Part shown: positions 1-9,212 of the stretch, in pieces
How the letters are laid out: each line of letters begins with the position of its first letter
Position numbering within the stretch: the stretch's first letter is position 1
From: Flavobacteriales bacterium UBA7430
GTDB taxonomy: Bacteria; Bacteroidota; Bacteroidia; Flavobacteriales; UBA7430
Direction of reading: 5' to 3'
NCBI GenBank assembly: GCA_002478765.1
Contig: DLQO01000002.1
Coordinates: 911 to 64,910 of the forward strand
Length of the DNA: 64,000 nucleotides
Translations under genes and position numbers: made by a program
The notes under the pieces: generated by a model
Databases searched by the model: none
What the model was told of the DNA's origin: nothing
What the model saw: only the letters and a program-made list of their open reading frames with translations

Positions 1-54
1 TTTTTGCCATAGAATATATTTTAGTTCTATTCTATAACGACAATTGTTACACAA

Positions 55-642
55 TTAGTATACCTCTAAATTAATGTGGTGTTTTTCTTTTAGCCTTCTG
101 AGATTCATTAAAGCGTAACGCATCCTACCTAAAGCCGTATTTATACTAATGCCACATTCTTCAGAAATTTCCTTAAAGGTCATTCCAGAATAATAACGCA
201 TTTCCAACACCTCTTTTTGTTCTTTAGACAAGAATGAAACGAGTTTCTTAACATCAGAGTAAACCTGACAGTGCACCATATCAGACTCGACAGACTCAAA
301 CTCTTCACCCAAAACATCAAAGATGTCAAAACCATCGTTTGGACGAACCATGCGGACTCTAGACTCTTTTCTAAAATGATCTATAATACGGTTATGTGAA
401 ATTCTCATCACCCATGAAATAAACTTACCTTCTTCGTTGTAGCGTCCCTCTTGAAGTTTGTTAATCACTTTAATAAACACATCTTGAAAAATATCGTTCG
501 CTAGATCTACGTCTTTTACTTTGGACATAATGTACCCAAAAACTTTATCCTTGTGACGAAGGATCAAACGTTCTATAGATAGAGAATCTCCAGATAAAAA
601 AGTACGAATAAGTTCTTGATCAGAAAAATTTTGCACACGCAT
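55..642 (-). CDS. ECF-type RNA polymerase sigma factor (sigma-70 family)
   Basis: The 195-residue protein has the two conserved parts of an ECF sigma factor. Region 2 lies at about residues 20-95 with the DIFQDVFIKV helix and the WVMRISHNRIIDHFRK segment that melts and reads the -10 element. Region 4 lies at about 130-185, with the helix-turn-helix MTFKEISEECGISINTALGRMRYA. It would direct core polymerase to a small promoter set. No anti-sigma factor or membrane partner lies beside it. It is divergent from uvrA with a 181-base gap. The start is an ATG; no clear ribosome site is visible. Its regulon cannot be read from the sequence. The family is certain, the role unknown. Confidence 0.93.
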   Translation of the reverse strand: MRVQNFSDQELIRTFLSGDSLSIERLILRHKDKVFGYIMSKVKDVDLANDIFQDVFIKVINKLQEGRYNEEGKFISWVMRISHNRIIDHFRKESRVRMVRPNDGFDIFDVLGEEFESVESDMVHCQVYSDVKKLVSFLSKEQKEVLEMRYYSGMTFKEISEECGISINTALGRMRYALMNLRRLKEKHHINLEVY

Positions 643-790
643 AAGCTACCATTTAGGTTAAACATTAAAAGAATGTAATAGGTAGAAATGCTTCTATAGG
701 CAAAATGGTTTAATGGGTTTAATTTGTTACAATATACAAACTTTTAAACAATCAAACCAAATCTTAAAATGATAACGTCATTTAATTTCA

Positions 791-798
791 TAATTTTG
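791..798 (+). promoter_or_regulatory. putative -7 promoter element of uvrA
   Basis: TAATTTTG matches the Bacteroidota -7 consensus TAnnTTTG and lies 25 bases before the uvrA ATG. It is followed by CA, as in several other candidate promoters in this window. No clear TTG is seen at the right upstream distance, so this is only a half-match. Confidence 0.4.
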
Positions 799-823
799 CA
801 ACTCTGCATTGCTCTAGAAATCT

Positions 824-3610
824 ATGAAAGAATTTGACAAACTAAGTCCGAAAGAAAACATCCTCATTAAGGGGGCTCGATTACACAACTTAAAAAACAT
901 TGACGTATCAATTCCAAGGAACAAATTTGTCGTCATCACAGGACTCTCAGGATCTGGTAAGTCTAGCCTCGCTTTTGATACGCTTTATGCCGAAGGGCAG
1001 CGTAGGTATGTTGAAAGTCTTTCCTCCTATGCGCGTCAATTTTTAGGCAGGCTAAACAAACCTGAAGTTGACAGCATCAAAGGTATTTCACCTGCAATTG
1101 CGATCGAGCAAAAAGTAAACTCCAAAAATCCAAGATCTACGGTAGGAACCAGTACAGAGATCTACGATTATATCAAGTTAATGTTTGCACGGATCGGTAA
1201 AACTTTCTCTCCAAAATCAGGTTCTGAGGTTAAAAAAAATAGCATTCAAGATGTAGTCGATTACATTATGAAGGAAAAGGAGGGGTCTAAAGTAAATATC
1301 CTTGCGCGTACTCAACTTAACGGAAGAGACCTCAAACTCTATCTTGAGATGCTTCTCCAACAAGGTTACCTTCGTGTGAAGCATGAAGATGAAATCGTTC
1401 GAATTGAAACCGTATTAGAAAATGAAACCAAGCTTGGAGACTCCTTTTTAATTCTGATAGATCGTGTAAGTGTAAAATATGAAGACCGTTTCAAAGAGAG
1501 AATTGCAGACTCTATTCAAACTTCTTTTCACGAAGGAAAAGGAGCCTGTATCATTGAATTTATTGAAAATGAGAAAGTTAAAACCTTCAGCAACCGATTT
1601 GAAGCTGATGGAATTACCTTTGAAGAGCCAAGCACTCATTTGTTCAGCTTCAACAATCCATACGGAGCATGTAAAAATTGTGAAGGATATGGTAGTGTTA
1701 TGGGTATCGACGAAGATCTTGTCATTCCAAATACAGGCCTTTCTATTTATGAAGATGCGATTGCTTGCTGGAAAGGAGAAACACTATCTAAATATAAGGA
1801 AGACCTTGTATTTAACGCTGAAGCATGGGATGTACCGATCCACAAGCCTTATTTTGAATTGACCAAAAAGCAAAGAGACTTCCTGTGGAACGGGAGTAAA
1901 GAATTTGTTGGGATCAACAAGTTTTTCGCTCGACTTGAAAAGAAAAACTACAAAATTCAAAACCGTGTTTTACTGTCCCGATACCGAGGTAAAACAACCT
2001 GCCTTGAATGCAAGGGTAAACGATTACGCAAAGAAGCTAACTTCGTAACAGTAGGAGGCCACTCCATGTTTGAAATTGTGGATTTACCGATTGATGAATT
2101 ATTCGAGATTTTCAAAAACATCAAGCTTGATAAAGCGGATATAGAAATTGCTAAAAGACTGCTGATAGAAATTCAAAACAGACTCCAATTCCTCAAAGAT
2201 GTTGGACTAAGTTACTTGAGTATCAACAGAAGGTCTTCGACACTCTCAGGTGGAGAATCTCAAAGAATCAACCTAGCAACTTCGTTAGGCAGTAGCCTTG
2301 TCGGATCGATGTATATTCTTGACGAGCCTAGCATTGGACTTCATTCCAAAGACACTGAAAGATTGATTAAAATATTGAAATCGCTCAGAGATATTGGAAA
2401 TACGGTGATCGTCGTCGAACATGATGAAGACATCATGAAAGCTGCCGACCTTGTCATTGACATGGGACCATTGGCTGGAAGACAAGGAGGCCAAATTATG
2501 TTCCACGGAAACCTGAGCCAAATTCAAAAGGAAAAAGAAAGTTTGACGGCAAAATATTTAAATGGTGATTTAAATATTGACATCCCGAAAAAGAGAACCT
2601 GGACCGACTCACTTCAAATTAAGGGCGCAAGGCAACACAATCTAAAAAATATTGATGTCACCATACCCCTAAACGTTCTAAGTGTCGTTAGTGGTATAAG
2701 TGGTTCTGGAAAAAGTACACTCATAAAAAACATATTCTACCCTGCCTTGGTTAAAGCTTTAGGGGGATATGGCCCTAAATCGGGTCAATTTGATAGCTTA
2801 ACTGGGGCCGTTAAAAACATATCTTCCGTTGAGTTCATTGATCAAAATCCAATTGGTAAATCCTCACGATCTAATCCCGTCACCTACATCAAAGCTTACG
2901 ACGAAATTAGAAATCTTTATGCAAAACAAGCTCTTTCAAAAACAAGAGGATACAAAACAAAGCACTTCTCTTTTAATACCGATGGAGGGCGATGCGATCA
3001 CTGCAAAGGTGAAGGAGAAGTAACCATAGAAATGCAATTTATGGCCGATGTCCATCTCAAATGTGAACATTGTGATGGAAAGCGTTTCAAAGATGAGGTT
3101 CGAGAAGTTAAATTCAACGACCAGAATATTTCTGACATCTTAGAAATGACGATCGACGAAGCGATTTCATTTTTCGAAAAATCGGAACAACCTAAAATTT
3201 CAAAAAGACTACAACCTCTTCAAGACGTTGGACTCGGCTACATCAACTTAGGCCAGTCCTCATCCACTTTAAGTGGCGGAGAAGCTCAACGCGTCAAATT
3301 AGCCTCTTTCTTGGGCAAAGGGAAGAATCAGGGACGAAATTTCTTCATCTTTGATGAACCCACAACTGGACTACATTTCCATGACATCAAAAAACTTCTA
3401 GACTCTTTCAATGCTCTAATAGAAAACGGTCACTCCATACTGGTCATAGAGCACAATCCTGATGTCATCAAATGTGCTGACTGGCTTATTGACTTAGGAA
3501 AAGAAGGTGGAAAAAAAGGGGGGCAATTAATATTTGAGGGGCTGCCTGAAGACATCATCGACTGTAAAGAAAGCGCAACGGGCTTATTTCTGAAAGATAA
3601 ATTTATTTAG
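824..3610 (+). CDS. uvrA: UvrA, excinuclease ABC subunit A
   Basis: Damage-recognition ATPase of nucleotide excision repair; it loads UvrB onto lesions. The 928 residues hold two ABC ATPase units: Walker A GLSGSGKS at residues 40-47 and GISGSGKST near 625, with signatures LSGGESQR near 475 and LSGGEAQR near 816. The C-terminal zinc module is intact (CDHC near 723 and CEHC near 746) and a CLEC pair sits at 393-396. In the first ATPase half, only the second pair of the usual four-cysteine zinc site is present (C283, C286); the upstream CxxC is missing. Length is close to the usual 940. It is a single-gene unit, divergent from the sigma factor. Some Bacteroidota carry two UvrA copies, so this could be either one. 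Confidence 0.97.
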   Translation: MKEFDKLSPKENILIKGARLHNLKNIDVSIPRNKFVVITGLSGSGKSSLAFDTLYAEGQRRYVESLSSYARQFLGRLNKPEVDSIKGISPAIAIEQKVNSKNPRSTVGTSTEIYDYIKLMFARIGKTFSPKSGSEVKKNSIQDVVDYIMKEKEGSKVNILARTQLNGRDLKLYLEMLLQQGYLRVKHEDEIVRIETVLENETKLGDSFLILIDRVSVKYEDRFKERIADSIQTSFHEGKGACIIEFIENEKVKTFSNRFEADGITFEEPSTHLFSFNNPYGACKNCEGYGSVMGIDEDLVIPNTGLSIYEDAIACWKGETLSKYKEDLVFNAEAWDVPIHKPYFELTKKQRDFLWNGSKEFVGINKFFARLEKKNYKIQNRVLLSRYRGKTTCLECKGKRLRKEANFVTVGGHSMFEIVDLPIDELFEIFKNIKLDKADIEIAKRLLIEIQNRLQFLKDVGLSYLSINRRSSTLSGGESQRINLATSLGSSLVGSMYILDEPSIGLHSKDTERLIKILKSLRDIGNTVIVVEHDEDIMKAADLVIDMGPLAGRQGGQIMFHGNLSQIQKEKESLTAKYLNGDLNIDIPKKRTWTDSLQIKGARQHNLKNIDVTIPLNVLSVVSGISGSGKSTLIKNIFYPALVKALGGYGPKSGQFDSLTGAVKNISSVEFIDQNPIGKSSRSNPVTYIKAYDEIRNLYAKQALSKTRGYKTKHFSFNTDGGRCDHCKGEGEVTIEMQFMADVHLKCEHCDGKRFKDEVREVKFNDQNISDILEMTIDEAISFFEKSEQPKISKRLQPLQDVGLGYINLGQSSSTLSGGEAQRVKLASFLGKGKNQGRNFFIFDEPTTGLHFHDIKKLLDSFNALIENGHSILVIEHNPDVIKCADWLIDLGKEGGKKGGQLIFEGLPEDIIDCKESATGLFLKDKFI

Positions 3611-3635
3611 ACAAGCTGACGAACATCTCGCGATA

Positions 3636-5387
3636 TCATGAACTAAACTGCAGATCAAACAACCTGCTGTAATATCCTTTCTTTGCAAGTAAATCGTCAT
3701 GGCTTCCGGATTCAACAATCCTCCCATCATCCATGACTAGAATTTTATCCGCATTTTGAATGGTTGCCAAACGGTGTGCTATAACAATTGAAGTTCTTCC
3801 CGCAGTAAGCTTATTAATTGCTTGTTGTATTAAAGACTCAGTCTGTACGTCTACTGATGATGTAGCCTCGTCCAAAATCAACACACTTGGGCGACACACG
3901 TAGGCCCTCAAAAAGGCGATCAATTGTCTTTGTCCTGCTGAGAGCATTACTCCACGCTCGCGAACATTATAATTATAACCTCCAGGTAATTTCTCTATGA
4001 ATCCTTCCAAACCTATCGCTTTAGAAGCTTCTTCAACCTCAGCCATACTTATGTCTTTATCTAAAACAATATTCTTGTAGATGGAGTCAGAAAATAAAAA
4101 CACATCCTGCAACACCAAGGCCAAATGTTTTCGAACAGACTGAACATCAAAATGAGTAATGTCCTTACCATCTAAAAGTATTTTACCTGAATCTATATTA
4201 TAAAAACGCAATAGTAGGTTTACAATAGAACTCTTACCAGAACCTGTCGCCCCCACAAGAGCAAGGGTTTTACCGGCTTCTATTTCAAAATTAACATCCT
4301 TAAGGACAGGCTCTTCTTCCACATAAGAGAAATTAATATTCTCAAACTTAACATTCCCCTGAACACTTTCTAATCTTAAATTGCCATTAGAGGAAACGCG
4401 TTCATCAGTATCCAATATCTTAAAAACCCTATTGGAAGCTACAATACCTCTTTGTATCACATTAATACGATCAGCTAAGTGACGTATGGGCCTGAACAAC
4501 ATATTAATCAACAAAACAAAAGCCATCATCATCCCTAGAGTAACATTACCTCCTGATAGAATATTAACACCTCCATACCAAACCATAGCACCAATTGATA
4601 CAGCACTCATAATTTCGATAACAGGTAAGAAGATTGAAAAATGCCATATGGCTTTAATTGTCGCTTTTCGAAACGTACCATTTACTTGCTTAAAACTTTC
4701 TAGTTCTTCATTTTCACGATTGAAAATTTGGACAATTTTCATTCCAGAAATATGCTCTTGAACAAAGGTGTTTAAACGTGAAATCGCTGTTCTTTCGTCT
4801 TCAAAAGCACTTTTCATTGCTCTTTGAAAATATTTTGTAGCCCAAATAAGAACCGGGAAAACAGCTAGCGTAATTAAACTTAAAACAACATCGTTGGAGA
4901 ACATCCAAATCAAAATAATGACGATCTTAAATAAATCACTAAAAATAACCAAGACACCTTGAGAGAATATTTCGGCAATCGTTTCGATGTCAGATACCGA
5001 ACGAGTTACGAGAGCTCCTATGGGTGTATTGTCGAAATATTTTAAACGAAATGACAATATTTTCTTGTACAGTTGCTCTCGAATATCTTTAATTACCGAC
5101 TGGCCTATCCAATTTGCCACATATACAAATAAGAACTGGAAAATAGATTCTAAAAACAGCAAGCCTATCATGATGAGTGTATACCTCAACAACATCTCAG
5201 GGTTTTTACCAATAATGAAATTATCAACAGTATACTCGATGATTATTGGCCTTGCAACGGATAACAGACCGAGAGAAATACTAAAGAATATACTCACAAA
5301 AAACACAGTTTTGTAAGGCTGTACGAACTTCAGCACCCTTGACAATAGTTTGAAGTCAATAATGTTTTCCTTTTGCTTATTCCCCAT
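3636..5387 (-). CDS. ABC exporter, fused membrane and ATPase domains (MsbA/MDR type)
   Basis: Half-transporter of 583 residues that should act as a dimer in the inner membrane. About six membrane helices fill residues 25-320, and the ATPase domain follows, with Walker A GATGSGKS near 380, signature LSAGQRQL near 480 (Ala replacing the usual second Gly of LSGGQ) and Walker B VLILDEATSSVD near 500. The D-loop and switch His (IVIAHRLATI) are present. The family exports lipids, peptides or drugs; the substrate cannot be told here. The ATG start overlaps the end of truA by 11 bases, so the two are probably translated from one message. It converges on uvrA with only 25 bases between stops. Confidence 0.93.
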   Translation of the reverse strand: MGNKQKENIIDFKLLSRVLKFVQPYKTVFFVSIFFSISLGLLSVARPIIIEYTVDNFIIGKNPEMLLRYTLIMIGLLFLESIFQFLFVYVANWIGQSVIKDIREQLYKKILSFRLKYFDNTPIGALVTRSVSDIETIAEIFSQGVLVIFSDLFKIVIILIWMFSNDVVLSLITLAVFPVLIWATKYFQRAMKSAFEDERTAISRLNTFVQEHISGMKIVQIFNRENEELESFKQVNGTFRKATIKAIWHFSIFLPVIEIMSAVSIGAMVWYGGVNILSGGNVTLGMMMAFVLLINMLFRPIRHLADRINVIQRGIVASNRVFKILDTDERVSSNGNLRLESVQGNVKFENINFSYVEEEPVLKDVNFEIEAGKTLALVGATGSGKSSIVNLLLRFYNIDSGKILLDGKDITHFDVQSVRKHLALVLQDVFLFSDSIYKNIVLDKDISMAEVEEASKAIGLEGFIEKLPGGYNYNVRERGVMLSAGQRQLIAFLRAYVCRPSVLILDEATSSVDVQTESLIQQAINKLTAGRTSIVIAHRLATIQNADKILVMDDGRIVESGSHDDLLAKKGYYSRLFDLQFSS

Positions 5388-6126
5388 TTAATTTCCCTTC
5401 TGCATAATCAACATTAGTGAGATATAGTCCTTTTGCGGGCGCTGAAGCGCCTGCTGCACCTCGATCTAACTTTGCAACAATAGCTTTAAATTCGTGAAAC
5501 GTTACTTTACCTTTCCCTAATTCAACCAGAGTACCGACAATAGCTCTGACCATATTTCTTAGAAACCGATCGGCCTCAATGGTGAAGATCCATACGCCAT
5601 CTTTGAAATCCCAATGTGCTTTGCGAACATCACAAATGTGAGTTTTCACATCCGAGTGTACCTTAGCAAAACTTGTAAAATCACTTACGCTCAACAAGTA
5701 GTCTGAGGCCTCATTCATTAAATCAAAATCTAGATCGCCGTAAACCAACCATGCAGCATCTTGTAAAAAGGGATTCTTTTCTTGGGTTAACCAATATTCA
5801 TAAACACGTGATGTAGCGTCAAATCGAGCATGTGCATTTTCAGAAACTGAAAAAACTGCTTTTACGACAATCGAGTTGTTAATGTAAGCATTTAATCGAT
5901 AAGCAATTTCAACGCAATTAAACTCTTTATCTGTATCAAAATGGGCATACATTTGTTTTGCGTGGACACCAGTATCGGTTCTCCCGGCCCCTAATGTTGT
6001 TATCTGATCTTTTAAAAGAACAGATAAACCTTCATTGAGAACTTGCTGAACACTGATTGCATTTGGCTGAACTTGCCATCCGTGAAAATCGGTTCCTTTA
6101 TATGCCAAACTAACGAAATACCTCAA
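5377..6126 (-). CDS. truA: TruA, tRNA pseudouridine(38-40) synthase
   Basis: Makes pseudouridine at positions 38-40 in the tRNA anticodon arm. The catalytic Asp lies in GAGRTDTGVHA, and the KGTDFHGWQ and RFLRNMVRAIVGTL segments are typical of TruA. No ATG precedes the conserved N-terminus. I place the start at a TTG at 6126, giving a protein that begins (M)RYFVSLAYKG as the family does; another TTG lies six codons further upstream at 6144. About 249 residues, normal for the family. Its stop lies inside the start of the ABC exporter gene, an 11-base overlap that suggests coupled translation. Confidence 0.93.
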   Translation of the reverse strand: MRYFVSLAYKGTDFHGWQVQPNAISVQQVLNEGLSVLLKDQITTLGAGRTDTGVHAKQMYAHFDTDKEFNCVEIAYRLNAYINNSIVVKAVFSVSENAHARFDATSRVYEYWLTQEKNPFLQDAAWLVYGDLDFDLMNEASDYLLSVSDFTSFAKVHSDVKTHICDVRKAHWDFKDGVWIFTIEADRFLRNMVRAIVGTLVELGKGKVTFHEFKAIVAKLDRGAAGASAPAKGLYLTNVDYAEGKLNGE

Positions 6127-6273
6127 AATATGAATTTGAAACAAAAATACTAAGATTAATGTTTAATGAACTACAATAGCTACTGATTATTAGATTCAAT
6201 GAGTTATTACCCATCTACTCCAGAGATTCAGTGAAAGAACTGTAAATTGCATCCGATTAATCCAAAAATAAAC

Positions 6274-6768
6274 ATGAAACGAATAGGTCTCTTATCAGAC
6301 ACGCATTCTCATTTAGACTCTTCTATTCTGAAGCACCTTAAAAGCTGTGATGAAATATGGCATGCGGGAGACATAGGAGATGTTTCCGTATTGGATCAAT
6401 TAAAAAGCCTTAGACCTACCAGAGCCGTATATGGAAACATTGATTCCAAAACGATTCGACAAGAATGCCCACTTCATCAGCGATTCATGTGTGAAAATGT
6501 TGATGTTTGGATGACTCATATTGGCGGATATCCGAAGCGTTACGCTCCCTCCATTAAAGATGGTATTAAAACAAACCCACCCAAACTATTCATCAGTGGC
6601 CATTCACACATCTTAAAAGTTATGTTTGACAAGGAGCTATCCTTACTTCACATGAATCCTGGAGCCGCAGGGAAACATGGGTTCCATCAAGTACGCACCT
6701 TACTTCGATTTACAATTGATGGAAAGGATATAAAAGACCTAGAGGTTGTTGAATTGGGAAAGCGTTAG
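6274..6768 (+). CDS. metallophosphoesterase, YfcE/MJ0936 family
   Basis: Calcineurin-like phosphoesterase of about 164 residues. Metal-binding motifs are in order: LLSDTHSH (Asp and His), HAGDIGD, YGNID (the GNH(D/E) position carries I, as in this subfamily), and SGHSHILKV. The small size and the closing MNPGAAGKHG match YfcE/MJ0936 phosphodiesterases, which act on simple phosphodiesters in vitro; the cellular substrate is unknown. The open frame extends upstream to a TTG at 6247, but the ATG at 6274 places the conserved KRIGLLSDTHSH segment at the N-terminus. It converges with the DUF4293 gene, with stops overlapping by 4 bases. Confidence 0.9.
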   Translation: MKRIGLLSDTHSHLDSSILKHLKSCDEIWHAGDIGDVSVLDQLKSLRPTRAVYGNIDSKTIRQECPLHQRFMCENVDVWMTHIGGYPKRYAPSIKDGIKTNPPKLFISGHSHILKVMFDKELSLLHMNPGAAGKHGFHQVRTLLRFTIDGKDIKDLEVVELGKR

Positions 6769-7160
6769 CGAATACGGTCAACAGAGCGCACAAGGTCATC
6801 GTCTTTTTTCACTCCTCTATAAGCCAAAATCAAAGCGAAGGTTGATAAGAATAAAATCAGAAGACAACTCGTATTTAAAGACACCTGAAAGGCGTTCCAC
6901 ACAACAAACAACCTTACTCCAATAACCACATTGATGATAACAGCAACGCGTATGAACTTCATTTGAAGCGTGCGATTTCGGTAGATGAACAAACCTATTA
7001 GCGCTAACAAGCCTGATGCTAAAGTTAAAATAAGCATCTTGGTATCATCTTGAGCCATAATTAGCTTGTCGTTAAGCGTGTAAATAGGAGTGCGAAATGA
7101 AAGAAGAATCATCGCAATAAAAGCTACTGCCAGATAGATAGATTGTATTCGTTGAAGCAT
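6765..7160 (-). CDS. DUF4293 family membrane protein
   Basis: Small integral membrane protein of about 131 residues with four predicted helices. It begins MLQRIQSIYL, the usual opening of the Bacteroidota DUF4293 family, which is why I choose the ATG at 7160 over the in-frame ATGs a few codons upstream. The polar stretch IYTLNDKLIMAQDDTK between helices one and two would be periplasmic. The family is often found next to rho, and rho starts 270 bases away on the opposite strand. Function is unknown. The stop overlaps that of the phosphoesterase on the other strand by 4 bases. Confidence 0.82.
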   Translation of the reverse strand: MLQRIQSIYLAVAFIAMILLSFRTPIYTLNDKLIMAQDDTKMLILTLASGLLALIGLFIYRNRTLQMKFIRVAVIINVVIGVRLFVVWNAFQVSLNTSCLLILFLSTFALILAYRGVKKDDDLVRSVDRIR

Positions 7161-7429
7161 GTTTTTTATAATTTTCATCAAAAGTAAGAAGAATGATCTT
7201 ACAAACTAAAATGCACGAAAATAAATTATCATGCAGACAACAATAAGCAAACTTCATTATGCTGATTCTAAACTATTTTAAGCGAACAACGACGGATATC
7301 TAAAATATTATTTGTACTATTGTAGTGCGGAAGTTTACACTTTCAAACAATTTCTGCGTATCCTCAAGTATACTTTCCACCAATAAAAGCCTAATGAGGG
7401 CTTCATTATACAAAACATTTCCACATCAC

Positions 7430-9142
7430 ATGTATGACATTTTAGAATTAAAAAGCAAGTTATTACCTGCCCTACAGGATATTGCTAAGAACCTAAACAT
7501 CCCCAAGTACAGGACCTTAAAAAAAATGGACTTGGTTTATCAAATATTAGATGTTCAAGCCATTAATCCTAAAGCTACATCAAAGACTATAACCATACCA
7601 AAGACTGAAGTAGCGAACTCCAATACAGAAAAAAATACAAATCAAAATATAAAACCGAATACGCCTAGAGCAATGGAGCCAAACAAGAATCCTAATACTA
7701 AAACAGCCCCTCCTGCTAAAGAAAAAACATCCTCTGAAAAGCACAAACCAAAAGAACGAGTCTTGCGCCCAAGAAGGAAAAGTGAATCTCAATTAGATCG
7801 CATCAAAAAGGCCGAACAAAGAGTTTCTGATACTAAACAACAAAGTATTACTCCAATAACAACAGAGAAATCTGAGACAACTCAAAATAAACCCGCTCAA
7901 GAAAAATCTCAAAAAACGCAAGAAAAACCTCAAAAAAATCAAGAAAGAAGAGCGAAAAATCATCAGAATCAACAACGAAATCCACAAAATCGTAGAAATG
8001 AAAATAAAGGAAATGTTGAGTTTGAATTTGAAGGAATTATTTCTAGCGAAGGGGTTTTAGAAATTATGCCTGATGGATATGGGTTCCTTCGTTCATCTGA
8101 CTATAACTACTTGAGTTCGCCTGACGATATTTATGTTTCTCACTCACAAATCAAACTTTTTGGTTTAAAAACAGGTGATACTGTCTGTGGCGAAGTTCGC
8201 CCGCCCAAAGAAGGTGAAAAATACTTCCCTCTTACTAAAATTGACAGTATTAACGGAAGAGACCCAGGGTATGTGAGAGATCGCGTTTCATTTGAACACC
8301 TCACTCCTTTGTTCCCTGAAGAGAAATTCAATATTGCTGAAAATAAAGCCGGTACTGCTGCACGAGTTATAGATTTGTTCTCTCCAATTGGGAAAGGACA
8401 AAGAGGCTTGATTGTTGCGCAACCTAAAACAGGTAAAACGGTCTTATTGAAAGAAGTAGCAAACTCGATAGCTAAAAATCATCCGGAAGTATACATGATT
8501 GTGCTTTTGATTGATGAGCGACCGGAAGAAGTTACCGACATGTCTCGTACTGTAAATGCAGAAGTTGTCTCATCGACCTTTGATGAGCCTGCAGATCGAC
8601 ACGTGAAAGTTGCCAATATCGTGCTTGAAAAAGCTAAAAGAATGGTTGAATGTGGGCATGATGTTGTGATCTTATTAGACTCTATTACTCGTTTAGCACG
8701 TGCATACAATACCGTCTCCCCTGCATCAGGAAAAGTGCTTTCTGGAGGTATTGACGCCAACGCACTTCACAAACCAAAACGTTTCTTTGGTGCAGCACGT
8801 AACATTGAAAATGGTGGTTCGTTAACGATTATAGCCACCGCATTAGTTGACACAGGGTCTAAAATGGATGAAGTTATCTTTGAAGAATTTAAAGGTACAG
8901 GTAATATGGAAATGCAGTTGGATCGTAAGATCGCAAACAAACGCATCTACCCTGCCATTGACCTAGTTAATTCAAGTACTCGTAGAGAAGACCTGTTGAT
9001 GGGTAAAGAAGAATTGCAACGTATGTGGATCATGAGAAAACATCTTGCCGACATGACTCCTCTAGAAGCCATGGAGTTTCTGAAGGATCGTATCCAACGT
9101 ACTGATAACAATGCAGAATTTCTCGTCTCTATGAATGGTTAA
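7430..9142 (+). CDS. rho: transcription termination factor Rho
   Basis: Hexameric RNA helicase that ends transcription of untranslated RNA. From the ATG at 7430 the protein has 570 residues and opens [20 protein letters not shown], the normal Rho N-terminal helix bundle. The open frame upstream reaches a GTG at 7325, but that stretch looks unlike Rho. A low-complexity segment rich in Lys, Gln, Asn, Thr and Glu, about 150 residues, separates the N-terminal domain from the RNA-binding domain ([16 protein letters not shown]). The ATPase core has Walker A AQPKTGKT, Walker [17 protein letters not shown] and the Q/R loops. The long insert is usual in Bacteroidota Rho and is probably disordered. A strong terminator follows the stop. 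Confidence 0.97.
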   Translation: MYDILELKSKLLPALQDIAKNLNIPKYRTLKKMDLVYQILDVQAINPKATSKTITIPKTEVANSNTEKNTNQNIKPNTPRAMEPNKNPNTKTAPPAKEKTSSEKHKPKERVLRPRRKSESQLDRIKKAEQRVSDTKQQSITPITTEKSETTQNKPAQEKSQKTQEKPQKNQERRAKNHQNQQRNPQNRRNENKGNVEFEFEGIISSEGVLEIMPDGYGFLRSSDYNYLSSPDDIYVSHSQIKLFGLKTGDTVCGEVRPPKEGEKYFPLTKIDSINGRDPGYVRDRVSFEHLTPLFPEEKFNIAENKAGTAARVIDLFSPIGKGQRGLIVAQPKTGKTVLLKEVANSIAKNHPEVYMIVLLIDERPEEVTDMSRTVNAEVVSSTFDEPADRHVKVANIVLEKAKRMVECGHDVVILLDSITRLARAYNTVSPASGKVLSGGIDANALHKPKRFFGAARNIENGGSLTIIATALVDTGSKMDEVIFEEFKGTGNMEMQLDRKIANKRIYPAIDLVNSSTRREDLLMGKEELQRMWIMRKHLADMTPLEAMEFLKDRIQRTDNNAEFLVSMNG

Positions 9143-9160
9143 AATTAAAAAACAAAAACA

Positions 9161-9195
9161 AAAAAAAGCCTCCGAATATTCGGAGGCTTTTTTTT
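9161..9195. terminator. bidirectional intrinsic terminator between rho and secA
   Basis: A perfect 20-base palindrome (9168-9187, gcctccgaat and its complement) is flanked by seven As on one side and eight Ts on the other. It sits between the convergent stops of rho (9142) and secA (9213) and can end both transcripts. Confidence 0.93.
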
Positions 9196-9212
9196 GTAGG
9201 CAACGAGTGTCA

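Noticed and set aside
1-54. Inverted repeat ATAGAATA / TATTCTAT at 9-16 and 28-35, just past the sigma factor stop.
   Set aside because: It could be a terminator, but read on the minus strand it is followed by an A-run, not a T-run, so it does not fit.
1479-1862. 127-codon open frame inside uvrA on the same strand.
   Set aside because: It is fully contained in a strongly conserved gene in another frame; its translation shows no family pattern.
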